From Paenibacillus taichungensis (lineage in GTDB: Bacteria; Bacillota; Bacilli; Paenibacillales; Paenibacillaceae), in NCBI RefSeq assembly GCF_003287275.1, contig NZ_QEVW01000012.1, forward strand, positions 62,001-126,000: 64,000 nucleotides of DNA, in the 5' to 3' direction. The notes under the pieces are model-generated. The model searched no databases. It was not told the DNA's origin and was given only the letters and a program-made list of their open reading frames with translations. Below, in pieces: positions 43,229-52,407 of this stretch. The translations under genes and the position numbers were made by a program. Each line of letters opens with the position of its first letter. Position 1 is the stretch's first letter.

Positions 43229-45250
43229 ATGAACTGGTTAAATGAACTCTATAAAATAAATAAGCGCGATTCAAAAAGAGAAATCGAACGATCCTTGGTT
43301 GACGCCATCTTCCGAATCTATGATCGGTTTCCTCGAATTGGCCTTAGAGAGCGAATCGGGCAGCAAGAAATGTCTCTCGATATAGCCGATGCTTATATCC
43401 ATGGGCATAACGCTATGATTGAAGCTGGTGTCGGAATCGGCAAGTCTTTTGGCTACCTGATACCCAGCCTGCTCATGAATCAAATATCCCAGAAACCGGT
43501 CATTATAGCTACATCCTCCATTCAGCTTTCGGAACAGATACATAAAGATTTACGGGTCATTGGCAGTCGGTTGGGCTTCACAACGGTTCGCTCTGTCGTT
43601 GGGAAAGGTATGGGCCAGTATGCATGTCGAAGTAGGGCCGCGGAATGGACTAGGCCTGATGATCCGAACACCTCACTATCTACCCTTGCCAAGCGCATTT
43701 TAGATTTTGAAATTGATGAAAGAGCGGATATTAAAGCTGGAATTAGTGATGCCGAATGGTCCAACTTTTCCGTAAATGATTGCAAATTTGAACGTTGCCA
43801 TCATAAAAATGCATGCTTGTTTTACGATATGAGAGCTAAATTAAATGCAAAGGCTCATGAGATTGATTTTATTATTGTGAATCAGGACCTGCTCATACGG
43901 GATTTGATGAAGAAAAAAGAAGGAACCAAGAGTATCATCTCGGAACAGCCTGCTCTGATCGTCATTGATGAAGCGCATAATCTGGAAGCAAAAGTTCGAG
44001 ATGCCAGAACGCTCGAGTTCACTTATCGGAGAATCTGCGGCATACTGGATAACACTGCGCAGCTTCTCACGAAGCAGTCCGGGGATAAAAGTCTTTTTTC
44101 GCAATCCAAGTTTATAAAAAAATGTGCCCAGCGTATCTTCCAACAGATAAACGCGGATTTGCTACACCATGCCAAGCAGGATAGCGATCGTATAAAAGTG
44201 TCGGAGATCAAAGGTATACCGTTAAACCAGGTCTCGAACGATTTGAAAGATCTCAGTCTTCGCCTTTCCATTTTGACCTCCCGCCACGAGCGGGAGATTG
44301 ATGATGCTTTTGAAGCTATCAACGGGCTTATTACCCTCATCCATGTTTTGGCTGAAATAGAGGATAACTATCTCATATGGGCAAGCAGTCCACTGGGAGT
44401 AGCCACGATCAGCATCTGTCCCAAAGATATAAGCCAATTTCTGAAGTACGCTTTATTTAATGGAAAGTCGCCTGTTATCCTAACGTCGGCAACGCTATGC
44501 CAAGGCGGGGAGACACTGGAGGAACAATACTCTTATTTGACGCAATCCCTCGGTTATAAGGGTGAATTTATGGATCGAAAATCCTCCCCTTTTGACTACA
44601 CCAACCATACCATGATGTACATCTCGAACAAGGTTCCATATTACCACCATGATCAGCGTGAAAACTATCTTGAAGCAGCCTACAACGAATTGGTTCAACT
44701 TTGTAATTTAACACAAGGAAGAACAATCGTCCTTTTTTCAGCTAAGGAGGACATGAAGTACATTTATAAGAAGCTGATTTCGAGAACCAATGAGTATACA
44801 TGGACAGTCCATGTTCAAAAAGAAGGATCTTCCCAGGACAGTGTCATCACCGAATTCAGGAAAAGCAATGGTGTACTCCTTGGTACCGGTGTATTCTGGG
44901 AAGGTGTGAATATTGAGGGTCCCGACCTGTCACAGGTCATTATTTTCCGGCTGCCCTTCCCTGTTCCTTCGGACCCTATTTATGAATATAAGGCATCTGT
45001 AACGAAGAATCCGTTCATGGAGGTATTTGTACCGGATATGCTTCTACGGTTACGGCAAGGAACTGGACGTTTAATTCGCAGTGAAACAGATCTTGGCATA
45101 CTCAGCATACTAGACTCCCGTCTCAGTACCGCGGCAAAAAAGAGTTACCGGGCACAGGTGCTGGACACGCTGCCTTTCAAAGAAGTGACTGAGGATTTTT
45201 CGATTTTGGAGAAGTTTGTTCAAAAAAAGGGGATACGGCGTACGGATTGA
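43229..45250 (+). CDS. DinG-like ATP-dependent DNA helicase (XPD family)
   Basis: 673 residues of superfamily-2 helicase with Walker A EAGVGIGKS (65-73), DEAH box at 247-250, and QGTGRLIRS (motif VI) near the end. Four cysteines at 133, 185, 190 and 196 are placed as in the iron-sulfur domain of DinG/XPD helicases. There is no N-terminal exonuclease domain, which the longer Bacillus DinG proteins have, so it resembles E. coli DinG/YoaA in layout. Such enzymes unwind 5'-3' at stalled forks or R-loops. ATG at 43229 after a GGGGGG tract; six codons upstream are not needed. No SOS box seen. Confidence 0.9.
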   Translation: MNWLNELYKINKRDSKREIERSLVDAIFRIYDRFPRIGLRERIGQQEMSLDIADAYIHGHNAMIEAGVGIGKSFGYLIPSLLMNQISQKPVIIATSSIQLSEQIHKDLRVIGSRLGFTTVRSVVGKGMGQYACRSRAAEWTRPDDPNTSLSTLAKRILDFEIDERADIKAGISDAEWSNFSVNDCKFERCHHKNACLFYDMRAKLNAKAHEIDFIIVNQDLLIRDLMKKKEGTKSIISEQPALIVIDEAHNLEAKVRDARTLEFTYRRICGILDNTAQLLTKQSGDKSLFSQSKFIKKCAQRIFQQINADLLHHAKQDSDRIKVSEIKGIPLNQVSNDLKDLSLRLSILTSRHEREIDDAFEAINGLITLIHVLAEIEDNYLIWASSPLGVATISICPKDISQFLKYALFNGKSPVILTSATLCQGGETLEEQYSYLTQSLGYKGEFMDRKSSPFDYTNHTMMYISNKVPYYHHDQRENYLEAAYNELVQLCNLTQGRTIVLFSAKEDMKYIYKKLISRTNEYTWTVHVQKEGSSQDSVITEFRKSNGVLLGTGVFWEGVNIEGPDLSQVIIFRLPFPVPSDPIYEYKASVTKNPFMEVFVPDMLLRLRQGTGRLIRSETDLGILSILDSRLSTAAKKSYRAQVLDTLPFKEVTEDFSILEKFVQKKGIRRTD

Positions 45251-45289
45251 AAGTGAAACAACCCAACCATATAACTGCTCAAATCACAT

Positions 45290-45330
45290 GAAATAGGTCC
45301 TTCCGCCCATAATTCGGAGGGGCCTATTTC
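45290..45330 (+). terminator. Hairpin after the helicase gene
   Basis: GAAATAGG and CCTATTTC arms with inner CCG/CGG; tail poor in T, so efficiency uncertain. Confidence 0.55.
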
Positions 45331-45396
45331 AATGCTGGAAGTAAGATATATGCTACAATATATTCCAGATCTATGAATCCCAAAGGAGGCATTTAC

Positions 45397-45924
45397 ATGG
45401 TTGAAAGACCAACTACAGCGGAGTATGCGGCTTTTTATGAAGGGTACATCCAGCTTGTTCCTGAAGGAAACATCCTCGAACGGTTAGAGCTGCAAGCCAA
45501 CATCGTACAAACTTTGCTTTCATCAATGACAGAGGAGCAAGCAAATTATCGTTACACCGAAGGCAAATGGAGCGTGAAGGAAGTCATCGGCCACCTTTTG
45601 GATAACGAACGCATCATGAGCAGCCGATTGCTTCGCATCGCCAGAGGTGACAAAGCAAATCATCCTGGCTATGATCAAGACGTGCTTATGCAGAGCGATC
45701 CTTTCAACGCATATACCGTAGCCAATTTGAACGAAGAATATTCCGTTACACGCCACTCAACCATTCTTATGCTCCGCCGCCTCACACCGGAAGCTTGGCT
45801 CTGTAGAGGGATCGTCAGTGATAATCCTGCTTCAGCTCGTTCGATTGCCTATATTATGGCCGGACATGAGCTTCACCATTTATCAGTACTTCGCGATCGT
45901 TATTCGCTGGATGTGCAATTATAA
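45397..45924 (+). CDS. DinB/YfiT-fold protein
   Basis: A 175-residue four-helix DinB-like protein. Three conserved His positions expected for a metal site are visible in IGHLLDNERI and in GHELHHLSVLRDR. Related proteins are thiol (bacillithiol) transferases or damage-inducible proteins of unknown reaction. ATG at 45397 after AAAGGAGG. No clear partner among neighbours. Confidence 0.83.
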   Translation: MVERPTTAEYAAFYEGYIQLVPEGNILERLELQANIVQTLLSSMTEEQANYRYTEGKWSVKEVIGHLLDNERIMSSRLLRIARGDKANHPGYDQDVLMQSDPFNAYTVANLNEEYSVTRHSTILMLRRLTPEAWLCRGIVSDNPASARSIAYIMAGHELHHLSVLRDRYSLDVQL

Positions 45925-45927
45925 TCA

Positions 45928-47004
45928 CTACTGAATAATAGCTCCGGCTTCTTCTACAATTTGAATAATGATATCGCCTGCAGATTGGTTATCTGTTAAC
46001 ATTCTCGTTCCCTGACCTGCCCAAAGGGCCATATACTCGGGATTATTTTGCTTAGCAGAAGCATTTCTAATCTCTCGAGTTAATGTATTTTGGGTAGGAA
46101 AGGTCAGCGGCTTCATGCTGGATGCTTCCCAATGTTGTATAAAGGCGTTCTTGATGCCACGCGCTGGCCGTCCAGAAAAGGCATTTGTAATTACAGTGCT
46201 TTCCTCTGTGCTATCAAACAACGCACGTTTATATACCTCATGTGCGCCAGACTCTATTGATGTCAAAAATCGAGTCCCCATTTGCACCCCTTGTGCCCCT
46301 AAAGCGAGTGAAGCCACCAGTCCTCTGCCATCCATAATTCCTCCGGCAGCAATGACAGGAATATGGACGTGATCTACAATTTGTGGGACAAGTGCCATGG
46401 TTCCGATATTTGCTCCACTGGACTGAGATGATACATCAAAAGTTCCTCGATGCCCTCCTGCTTCACTACCTTGTGCAACAATGACATCACATCCGCGCTT
46501 TTCCGCTTGAATAGCTTCCTCTACCGTGGTGACCTTACTCATAATTTTGATGCCTAACGATTTTGCTTTCTGCACATGAGACTCGGAAAGCAATCCAAAC
46601 GTTGTACTAATAATCGGAACTTTTTCGTCCAGCAAGATAGCAAACTGTTCTTCAAAATGATTGGGAGTACGTATTTCATCTTGAGTACGCTTCTTCACAC
46701 CCAAAGATCCTCGAATCGGTGTCAACTCTTCATTTACTACCTCAAAATTCGTATAATGATCCGGTCCAACATGAGCAAAAATATTAATGGCAAACGGTGC
46801 TTGCGTCCGTTTTTTAATCTCATGTATGGCGCCTCTTAGTTCCTCAGGACTCATATACGCAGCGCCTAACGTCCCTAACCCACCTGCATTAGAAACCGCA
46901 GCGACTAGGGGTGCCATGTTTGCAATACCGGCCATCCCTGCAAGAACGATTGGATAACGAATATTGAAGCTTTCACAGAACCTACTGTTTAATTGAATAG
47001 ACAT
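45928..47004 (-). CDS. Nitronate monooxygenase-family flavoprotein
   Basis: A 358-residue FMN-dependent TIM barrel. The head YPIVLAGMAGIANMAPLVAAVSNAGGLGTLG and the SEAGGHRG loop are typical of nitronate monooxygenase (2-nitropropane dioxygenase); relatives include FabK-like enoyl reductases. Oxidises nitronates to carbonyl compounds and nitrite. ATG at 47004 follows GAGGAGG. A LysR regulator is divergent at 47137, probably its control. Confidence 0.9.
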   Translation of the reverse strand: MSIQLNSRFCESFNIRYPIVLAGMAGIANMAPLVAAVSNAGGLGTLGAAYMSPEELRGAIHEIKKRTQAPFAINIFAHVGPDHYTNFEVVNEELTPIRGSLGVKKRTQDEIRTPNHFEEQFAILLDEKVPIISTTFGLLSESHVQKAKSLGIKIMSKVTTVEEAIQAEKRGCDVIVAQGSEAGGHRGTFDVSSQSSGANIGTMALVPQIVDHVHIPVIAAGGIMDGRGLVASLALGAQGVQMGTRFLTSIESGAHEVYKRALFDSTEESTVITNAFSGRPARGIKNAFIQHWEASSMKPLTFPTQNTLTREIRNASAKQNNPEYMALWAGQGTRMLTDNQSAGDIIIQIVEEAGAIIQ

Positions 47005-47136
47005 CGAGGTTACCTCCTCATCAATTCGGATTCCATTCTTTATAGTTTACATCGAGTTTATCCATCTTGTATAATCCGTAAATCAGATGTTATATATCAT
47101 GATTTCAGATAGATTGTTTTCTAAAGGAGGGTCAAC

Positions 47137-48012
47137 TTGGATATTCACTTGCTGGAGATTTTCATCCAAACCGCTCATGAAGGAAGTATTTCCAAAACAG
47201 CAAAAAAACTAAATTATGCTCAATCCAATGTTACTCACAAAATTCAACAGTTAGAGGCGGATCTTCAGACCATCTTATTCTATCGCCACAAAAAGGGAGT
47301 TACACTTACTCCTTCTGGACAAGTTTTAGTAGGTTACGCCGAAAAGATTCTAAATACCATTAACGAAGCCAAAACCGTAGTAGGAAGCAGCTCCATTCCT
47401 TCAGGTCCTCTGGTTATTGGTTCTATGGAAACAACTGCAGCAGTGCGGCTGCCTTCCGTTTTCGCACAATATCATTTGAAATATCCGAAAGTAGATTTCT
47501 CTTTAGTTACAGGGCCAACAGAAAAGCTGCTTCATGGAGTCCTGCATTATGAGCTGCATGGAGCTTTTGTTTCCGGTCCGATTGAACACCCAGATCTCAC
47601 GCAGGACAAAGTCATTGAAGAGAGGCTTGTTCTTGTTACTTCACCCAATCTTCCCCGGATACAATCGATTCATGATTTACAAAATCATACGATGCTCGTT
47701 TTTCCCAAAGGATGTTCATACCGAGCCAAGCTTAATACTCTCCTACAAGAAGAAGGATTATTGCCTGTGAAATTAATGGAATTCGGAACACTCGAAACGA
47801 TAATTGCTTGTGTTAGCGCAGGCATGGGCATTACATTACTGCCTTATTCCATCATTGCGGATTATGAAGTACGTGACAAGGTAACCTGCCACTCCTTACC
47901 GGAGAAGTATTCTTCAGTAACGACCATGTTTGTTAAACGAAAAGACACCCTCATTACACCGGCGCTATCTGCTTTTTTAGATGAAACTAAGAAAGAAATT
48001 CCCCAAAGCTAG
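47137..48012 (+). CDS. LysR-family regulator
   Basis: 291 residues: N-terminal winged helix (FIQTAHEGSISKTAKKLNYAQSNVTHKIQQLE) and a LysR substrate-binding domain. It starts at TTG 47137 with AAAGGAGG six bases upstream. Being divergent to the nitronate monooxygenase gene suggests that it activates that gene. Confidence 0.92.
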   Translation: MDIHLLEIFIQTAHEGSISKTAKKLNYAQSNVTHKIQQLEADLQTILFYRHKKGVTLTPSGQVLVGYAEKILNTINEAKTVVGSSSIPSGPLVIGSMETTAAVRLPSVFAQYHLKYPKVDFSLVTGPTEKLLHGVLHYELHGAFVSGPIEHPDLTQDKVIEERLVLVTSPNLPRIQSIHDLQNHTMLVFPKGCSYRAKLNTLLQEEGLLPVKLMEFGTLETIIACVSAGMGITLLPYSIIADYEVRDKVTCHSLPEKYSSVTTMFVKRKDTLITPALSAFLDETKKEIPQS

Positions 48013-48026
48013 CTGCACCGTTAAAA

Positions 48027-48060
48027 CAAAAAAAGCCGCTAAACCAGCGACTTTCAATGG
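48027..48060 (-). terminator. Terminator, second member of the dispersed hairpin family
   Basis: Minus-strand AGTCGCT-N5-AGCGGCT stem then seven T. It shares the same flanks (CAATGG beyond the stem) as 11808-11840. It terminates the minus-strand gene ending at 48100. Confidence 0.8.
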
Positions 48061-48099
48061 GGCTACGCTCTGCTTTCTCCACATGTGCTTTTGCCCACT

Positions 48100-48564
48100 T
48101 CAATACTCTCTCTTGATTACAAAAAATGAGCCCCGAATGGTTCCAGCTAACTTAGATTTCTGTCTGGCAAACTTAAACTTGCCTTCCAACTCCGCTGGAA
48201 CTTCCATCCCCTCAGAAAGCTTAAAACCCACGGCCCGCTTCTTAGGGTCATCCACCGTATACATAACATTGAGTCCAAGACCATCTTCATAAAAGACGTA
48301 GGAAAATCGAATGTTTTCCACTTGAAAAGCTGACGTCTCCAAAGGCTTGGCGGCAAACTCAATATCACGTTCTTCCTTCAAAATTCGTGTTACATAGTCA
48401 AGGGTGTCCTGACTTTCGCTAGCAGGAACAACCGTAAATTCATGCTTATATTTGTTCATAAAGTAACGGGCTTCATTCGCACGCAAACCTGCAAGCGCTG
48501 CTGCTACTGGTGAGGACTCTAATCCGACCGTAGACACATTTTTAAAATCAACGATATACGACAT
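48100..48564 (-). CDS. Unrecognised conserved-looking small protein
   Basis: A 154-residue protein without signal peptide or membrane helix. It begins MSYIVDFKNVSTVGLESSPV and is a mixed alpha/beta sequence with many charged residues. I do not recognise the family. Codon use and a good ribosome site (GAAGGAGAG before the ATG) support it as real. It is 19 bases downstream of the effector-binding-like gene and probably cotranscribed with it; a WYL regulator is divergent. Confidence 0.7.
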   Translation of the reverse strand: MSYIVDFKNVSTVGLESSPVAAALAGLRANEARYFMNKYKHEFTVVPASESQDTLDYVTRILKEERDIEFAAKPLETSAFQVENIRFSYVFYEDGLGLNVMYTVDDPKKRAVGFKLSEGMEVPAELEGKFKFARQKSKLAGTIRGSFFVIKREY

Positions 48565-48583
48565 CCCGATCTCTCCTTCAAGT

Positions 48584-49063
48584 TTATTTCCTAATTACAG
48601 GAATCCATATTTCACCAAATAACAAACCGTTTCGTTGTCCCATCTCAACCGTAGTATTTGGCCCACCAACATAAGCATAATTCGTTTCCGTTGGAAGGAC
48701 TTGACCAAAAGCCACGCCAGTAAGGTTATTACTTAACTCATCAGACGTTGCCCCTTCCCCCTTAACGACCAGATATTCACCCTTAGGGAATTGGATCACT
48801 CTGGTTGCTTCTGGCAGTGTTTCTTCTGTCATGACGCCAGCATAATGCATCATTTTGTTATTCACCGCTTCGTTCACGGCAAAAATATAGTCATTTGTCG
48901 CTATTGCTTTTAAAGAGTCCAGACTTCCATCTTCTTTCACAGCCGACCAAAAATCAGCCTTTTCTTTGTTAATACCAGCATAGTCTGTGTAGTTGCTCTT
49001 AAGCTCAGTTCCAATACCCAAAACGATAAAGCTGTCTTTTTCTTCAAAATTATAATTACTCAT
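48584..49063 (-). CDS. GyrI-like/AraC effector-binding-domain protein
   Basis: 159 residues resembling the stand-alone effector-binding fold (GyrI-like, PF06445/PF14526): YAGVMTEETLPEATRVIQFPKGEYLVVKGEG and a C-terminal EIWIPVIRK are typical, with a conserved acidic residue in the middle. Such proteins bind or sequester small hydrophobic molecules. The ATG at 49063 is spaced well from AGAGGATG. Divergent from the WYL regulator. Confidence 0.75.
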   Translation of the reverse strand: MSNYNFEEKDSFIVLGIGTELKSNYTDYAGINKEKADFWSAVKEDGSLDSLKAIATNDYIFAVNEAVNNKMMHYAGVMTEETLPEATRVIQFPKGEYLVVKGEGATSDELSNNLTGVAFGQVLPTETNYAYVGGPNTTVEMGQRNGLLFGEIWIPVIRK

Positions 49064-49170
49064 TCGTAACACCATCCTCTTTAAATTTATCTAAGCATTT
49101 GTCTTTTCACTTGATGAGTTTATAATAACCTTAAATCATGTCAAATTATGATACTGTTTAGGAGGACCGG

Positions 49171-50133
49171 ATGAAAAAAGTAGAACGGATTAATATCATC
49201 ATGAGATATATCAACAACCGCGCTCACTTTACCATTTCTGAAATCATGCGGGAATTTAACATCTCTCGTTCAACCGCTATTCGAGATATCCGAGAGATTG
49301 AAGCTATGGGCATGCCACTTGTCGCTGAAGTTGGGAGGGATGGGGGTTATTTTGTCATGAACAACTCTGTCCTGCCTACGGTCCGCTTTACCGATAATGA
49401 GATCAAAGCTCTTTTTCTCGCCTTTATGGCAACCAGAAATCAACAACTCCCTTATTTAAAGAGTCGTCAGTCTTTAACTGAAAAGTTACTGGGCCTTATT
49501 TCCGAAAATCAGCAAGATGACCTTGTTCTTTTAAATCAAATATTGCTTTTTGAAGGGACCAACCCCCATAATCCCGACTTGCTTGATTTGTCAGACCTGC
49601 CCCACCCTATGTTGGAAAAACTCATCCAGCTTCTTCTTATAGAGAGCTCTTTGTTGGTTACCATCCAAGAAGAAATGGAAATAAAGTCTTATCCCATTTA
49701 TCTCCTGCACCTTTATCGTGAAAAAAGCCTGTGGATCATTGAAGGCTTCGACTTGGAGGAAGAAAAGAGACGGATTTTATCTGTCGACAATCTCACCCAT
49801 ATTGAACCTTTTCCTACAAAGAAAAAGGTAAGTAAGAAAAAGATTTTAGAAAAATTAAGTAAGCAGGAAGAAATGATCAACCTTGTCCTTGAACTTGGTC
49901 CAAAGGCGATTGCACAGTTCAAGAAATACCACCCTTTAAAGCTTTCACTTTCTTATACGAACCCTTACCAAACTACAGCCGTTATAAAGACGTTTATCAA
50001 TGTTCGTCATGCAGAAGAATTAACCGAAATATCCAATTGGTTGCTTTTCTTAGGTGGAGATATCCAGGTCAAGGAGATGCCAAAAGAAATTTTAGCATGT
50101 GTACAAGAGAGATTAAACTTATATTGCCCTTAA
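49171..50133 (+). CDS. WYL/YafY-type HTH regulator
   Basis: A 320-residue regulator: N-terminal HTH (FTISEIMREFNISRSTAIRDIREIE, about 17-45) plus a middle and C-terminal WYL-type sensor part. YafY-type proteins commonly govern adjacent small-molecule-responsive genes. ATG at 49171 after AGGAGG. Divergent from the effector-binding-like operon, which is probably its target; the interval contains ATCAT-N9-ATGAT at about 49134-49152. Confidence 0.85.
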   Translation: MKKVERINIIMRYINNRAHFTISEIMREFNISRSTAIRDIREIEAMGMPLVAEVGRDGGYFVMNNSVLPTVRFTDNEIKALFLAFMATRNQQLPYLKSRQSLTEKLLGLISENQQDDLVLLNQILLFEGTNPHNPDLLDLSDLPHPMLEKLIQLLLIESSLLVTIQEEMEIKSYPIYLLHLYREKSLWIIEGFDLEEEKRRILSVDNLTHIEPFPTKKKVSKKKILEKLSKQEEMINLVLELGPKAIAQFKKYHPLKLSLSYTNPYQTTAVIKTFINVRHAEELTEISNWLLFLGGDIQVKEMPKEILACVQERLNLYCP

Positions 50134-50260
50134 GTAGTGGATAGTTAAAACCAAATAAAATTTGGACTTAATCGTGCTTTTTATTATCTGCTGTTTCTAC
50201 TGAGATCTACTATGGAACATTATCCCAATTGCCCTAAGCTTTAAGGAAATGTTTAGCGAT

Positions 50261-50299
50261 AAAAAAACGTATTAAGGAATTATCTCCTCAACACGTTTT
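50261..50299 (-). terminator. Terminator of the broken ketopantoate reductase region
   Basis: Minus-strand AACGTGTT-AGG/CCT-AATACGTT with G-U pair, followed by TTTTTT. Confidence 0.65.
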
Positions 50300-50324
50300 C
50301 CTGGTGATCTACAACTCATTTACA

Positions 50325-50824
50325 TCATCTGTTATTGTTAAGCTCTTCAAAGAACTTAATATTAGTCTCGAAATCAGGCACGGTTTGAAATTCTTCAGCT
50401 TGTTTAACTAATCTTACAACCATATCATTATAAGGTGTTGAGAAGTGTTTCAATTCGTTCCTGATGGTTTCATCGGCAACACGGACGGCACTTACAACAC
50501 TAATATCAAGATCAAGCACGACGCCATACTCCACGTTTAATGCTGCAGATAGGCCGCTAAATGCATTGTTAATAAGCAATTTGGACCACTTCGTGCCCAT
50601 CAGGTTATCGGAAATATGTGTTCCACCCACAAGGTCTAGTATAGATTTGATCTGTTGAATTCTTTCGGTTGTTTCACCATTTAATATGACAACAGGTCTT
50701 GTAGAACGGACTCGTTATATGGCTGTTTAGTTAAAAGCAAGACTAGATCATAAGTTCCTGACAAGTCGTCAGGACTAATGGCCTTCACCTTTGCCTGAAA
50801 ATCCGCAGTGCCAGTGGTTTTCAT
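50325..50824 (-). pseudogene. Broken 2-dehydropantoate 2-reductase (PanE/ApbA-like)
   Basis: Two separate in-frame pieces of a ketopantoate reductase. The upstream piece (50824 to about 50680) reads MKTTGTADFQAKVKAISPDD and PYDLVLLLTKQ-like text and then hits a stop; the downstream piece reads GETTERIQQIKSILDLVGG, then GTKWSKLLINNAFSGLSAAL, the conserved substrate-binding helix of the C-terminal domain. The N-terminal Rossmann motif and the segment between the pieces are missing. Its ATG overlaps the stop of the upstream kinase as ATGA. Not functional as a complete reductase. Confidence 0.82.
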
Positions 50825-51336
50825 CTAAAATACTGTAAAATATCATTTACTGATTGCTCAGGTGACTGCTCCGAACTGTCCAGCCAAAATCCGATTTGAG
50901 GCGTTTCCTTCAAAAAGTCTGAATACAAATTCTCTACCGTAAAGCCAGTGTACCCGACCTTTCCTCTTGATTTTTCACGCTCTTTTACTACCTCTACCTT
51001 AGGACACAGCACAACTAACTGAACCGGATAATCCTTTAACTGGTCCATCATATAAACTAATTCCGCACCATAGTAATTATCCTGCAAAACTACAGAAAAG
51101 CCATTTTCATAGTACGTTTTTGCAGCATTTGCGGCTAACTGATAACGTAAATATAATTGACGGACTGCTTCTTCCGACGGTTCAGCAGACATGTCTTCGC
51201 GTCCGGATACAATCATGCGACGGAATATATCACCACGCAGATGCACGGCTTTTCCCAGCTTGGAAGCCAGCAGCTCCGACACTGTTGACTTACCAGAAGC
51301 CATTAAGCCTGTAATTAAGCAGATCGCTTTTTCCAT
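50821..51336 (-). CDS. Small P-loop kinase (zeta-toxin/chloramphenicol phosphotransferase-like)
   Basis: 171 residues with Walker A GLMASGKST (9-17) and a kinase-like lid RGKVGYTGF; aspartate in LRGDIFRR could act as base. It belongs to a loose set of AAA_33-type P-loop kinases that phosphorylate small molecules (chloramphenicol, UDP-N-acetylglucosamine, gluconate). The substrate is unknown and no antitoxin gene is adjacent. ATG at 51336 after AAGGAGG. Downstream it couples to the ketopantoate reductase remnant. Confidence 0.78.
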   Translation of the reverse strand: MEKAICLITGLMASGKSTVSELLASKLGKAVHLRGDIFRRMIVSGREDMSAEPSEEAVRQLYLRYQLAANAAKTYYENGFSVVLQDNYYGAELVYMMDQLKDYPVQLVVLCPKVEVVKEREKSRGKVGYTGFTVENLYSDFLKETPQIGFWLDSSEQSPEQSVNDILQYFR

Positions 51337-51386
51337 AACTAGTACCTCCTTTTTATCATTAAAAGAGAAACATTCCACATGGGTTC

Positions 51387-52298
51387 TTAGACATATTTAT
51401 TTATCATGGCATTTAGAAACTCCCGGAATTCTTCAACATATGCTTTAGGTTCTAAGATTTCCAAATCCGTTCCAAAACTAGCTAAAAACCGAAATCCAAA
51501 GTGGTTTTGTGGCATATCTATTTCGGCTATAAAGAGTTCAGAATTGTAAGCTTCAATCCTTTTTTGACCGTATCTTTCAATAAATTGATCTTTTATTCGA
51601 CGTGAGATCAATACTTTAATTTTAATTAGTTTAGGTTGATAATATTGCTCTGTTTTCTGTTCAGTCACATAATCTCTAGCAACAAATGTTTCGATATCGA
51701 TCTTCAGATTATCCGTTCTGGACAATTTAAAAGTTCGATATTCCATTCGATCTAAACAAAACCCCTTCAAATACCAACTCATTTCACTAAATTGAAGCTG
51801 GTATGGCTCGACCCGTCTCTGCGACTTGACTCCACTTTGATCTATATAATCAAATGTAAGCAACCTGCCTTGCTCTATTGCTTTCTGACAAGTCTTTAAA
51901 ATTTGTACAATTTCAGGACGACCATCCCAATTGTAAAAAGACAGTTGAATTGTACCTTCTGAAGTCGTTGAACCTATCATCGATTCAATCTTTTTAAGCG
52001 TTGATTCTACTTCGTCACTAAAAAGAATTTTTCCCAATCCGCCCAGTGCAGTCAATATATTTTCTAAATCTTTGCTACTTAAAAGCCGTTTGTCTATTTT
52101 GTATTCATCCATAATTCCGTATCCACCGTTCACTCCATTTATAGCATAAATGGGAATGTTAGATAATCCAAGTGTTTCCATATCACGTAGAATCGTTCTT
52201 TTGGATACATTGAATAATTTAGCAAATTCGGTGGCTGATACCACATTCTTTTGCAGCAAGATCATGATGATGGATATTAATCTTTCAATTTTGTTCAT
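51387..52298 (-). CDS. WYL-domain HTH regulator (YafY-type)
   Basis: A 303-residue regulator with N-terminal HTH (VVSATEFAKLFNVSKRTILRDME) and a WYL domain around GRLLTFDYIDQSGVKSQRRVEPYQL and SWYLKGFC, the hallmark WYL motif, followed by the WCX C-terminal region. WYL domains bind small ligands or nucleic acid. Divergent from the VOC/YdeI pair, across a 41-bp palindrome that is its likely target. Confidence 0.9.
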   Translation of the reverse strand: MNKIERLISIIMILLQKNVVSATEFAKLFNVSKRTILRDMETLGLSNIPIYAINGVNGGYGIMDEYKIDKRLLSSKDLENILTALGGLGKILFSDEVESTLKKIESMIGSTTSEGTIQLSFYNWDGRPEIVQILKTCQKAIEQGRLLTFDYIDQSGVKSQRRVEPYQLQFSEMSWYLKGFCLDRMEYRTFKLSRTDNLKIDIETFVARDYVTEQKTEQYYQPKLIKIKVLISRRIKDQFIERYGQKRIEAYNSELFIAEIDMPQNHFGFRFLASFGTDLEILEPKAYVEEFREFLNAMINKYV

Positions 52299-52332
52299 GA
52301 TAGTCCTCTTTAGGTAAATAAATTTTGATCAT

Positions 52333-52373
52333 AGCTATAATAGGTGACAAATTAGCTGTCACCTATTATAGCT
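52333..52373. promoter_or_regulatory. 41-bp perfect palindrome in the WYL/VOC divergent promoter
   Basis: Seventeen-base arms (AGCTATAATAGGTGACA and its complement) flank a 7-base centre. Each arm contains TATAAT reading outward, so the palindrome embeds the -10 elements of both divergent promoters; on the minus strand TTGTAA-N16-TATAAT fits the regulator's promoter. A regulator bound here would control both genes at once. Confidence 0.78.
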
Positions 52374-52407
52374 TACACTTCATGTATTACAAGAAGGAGG
52401 TTTTATC

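Noticed and set aside
48100..48564. Possible phage tail or prophage origin of the unrecognised gene
   Set aside because: No other phage gene, integrase or attachment repeat nearby, and the context is a small regulated operon.
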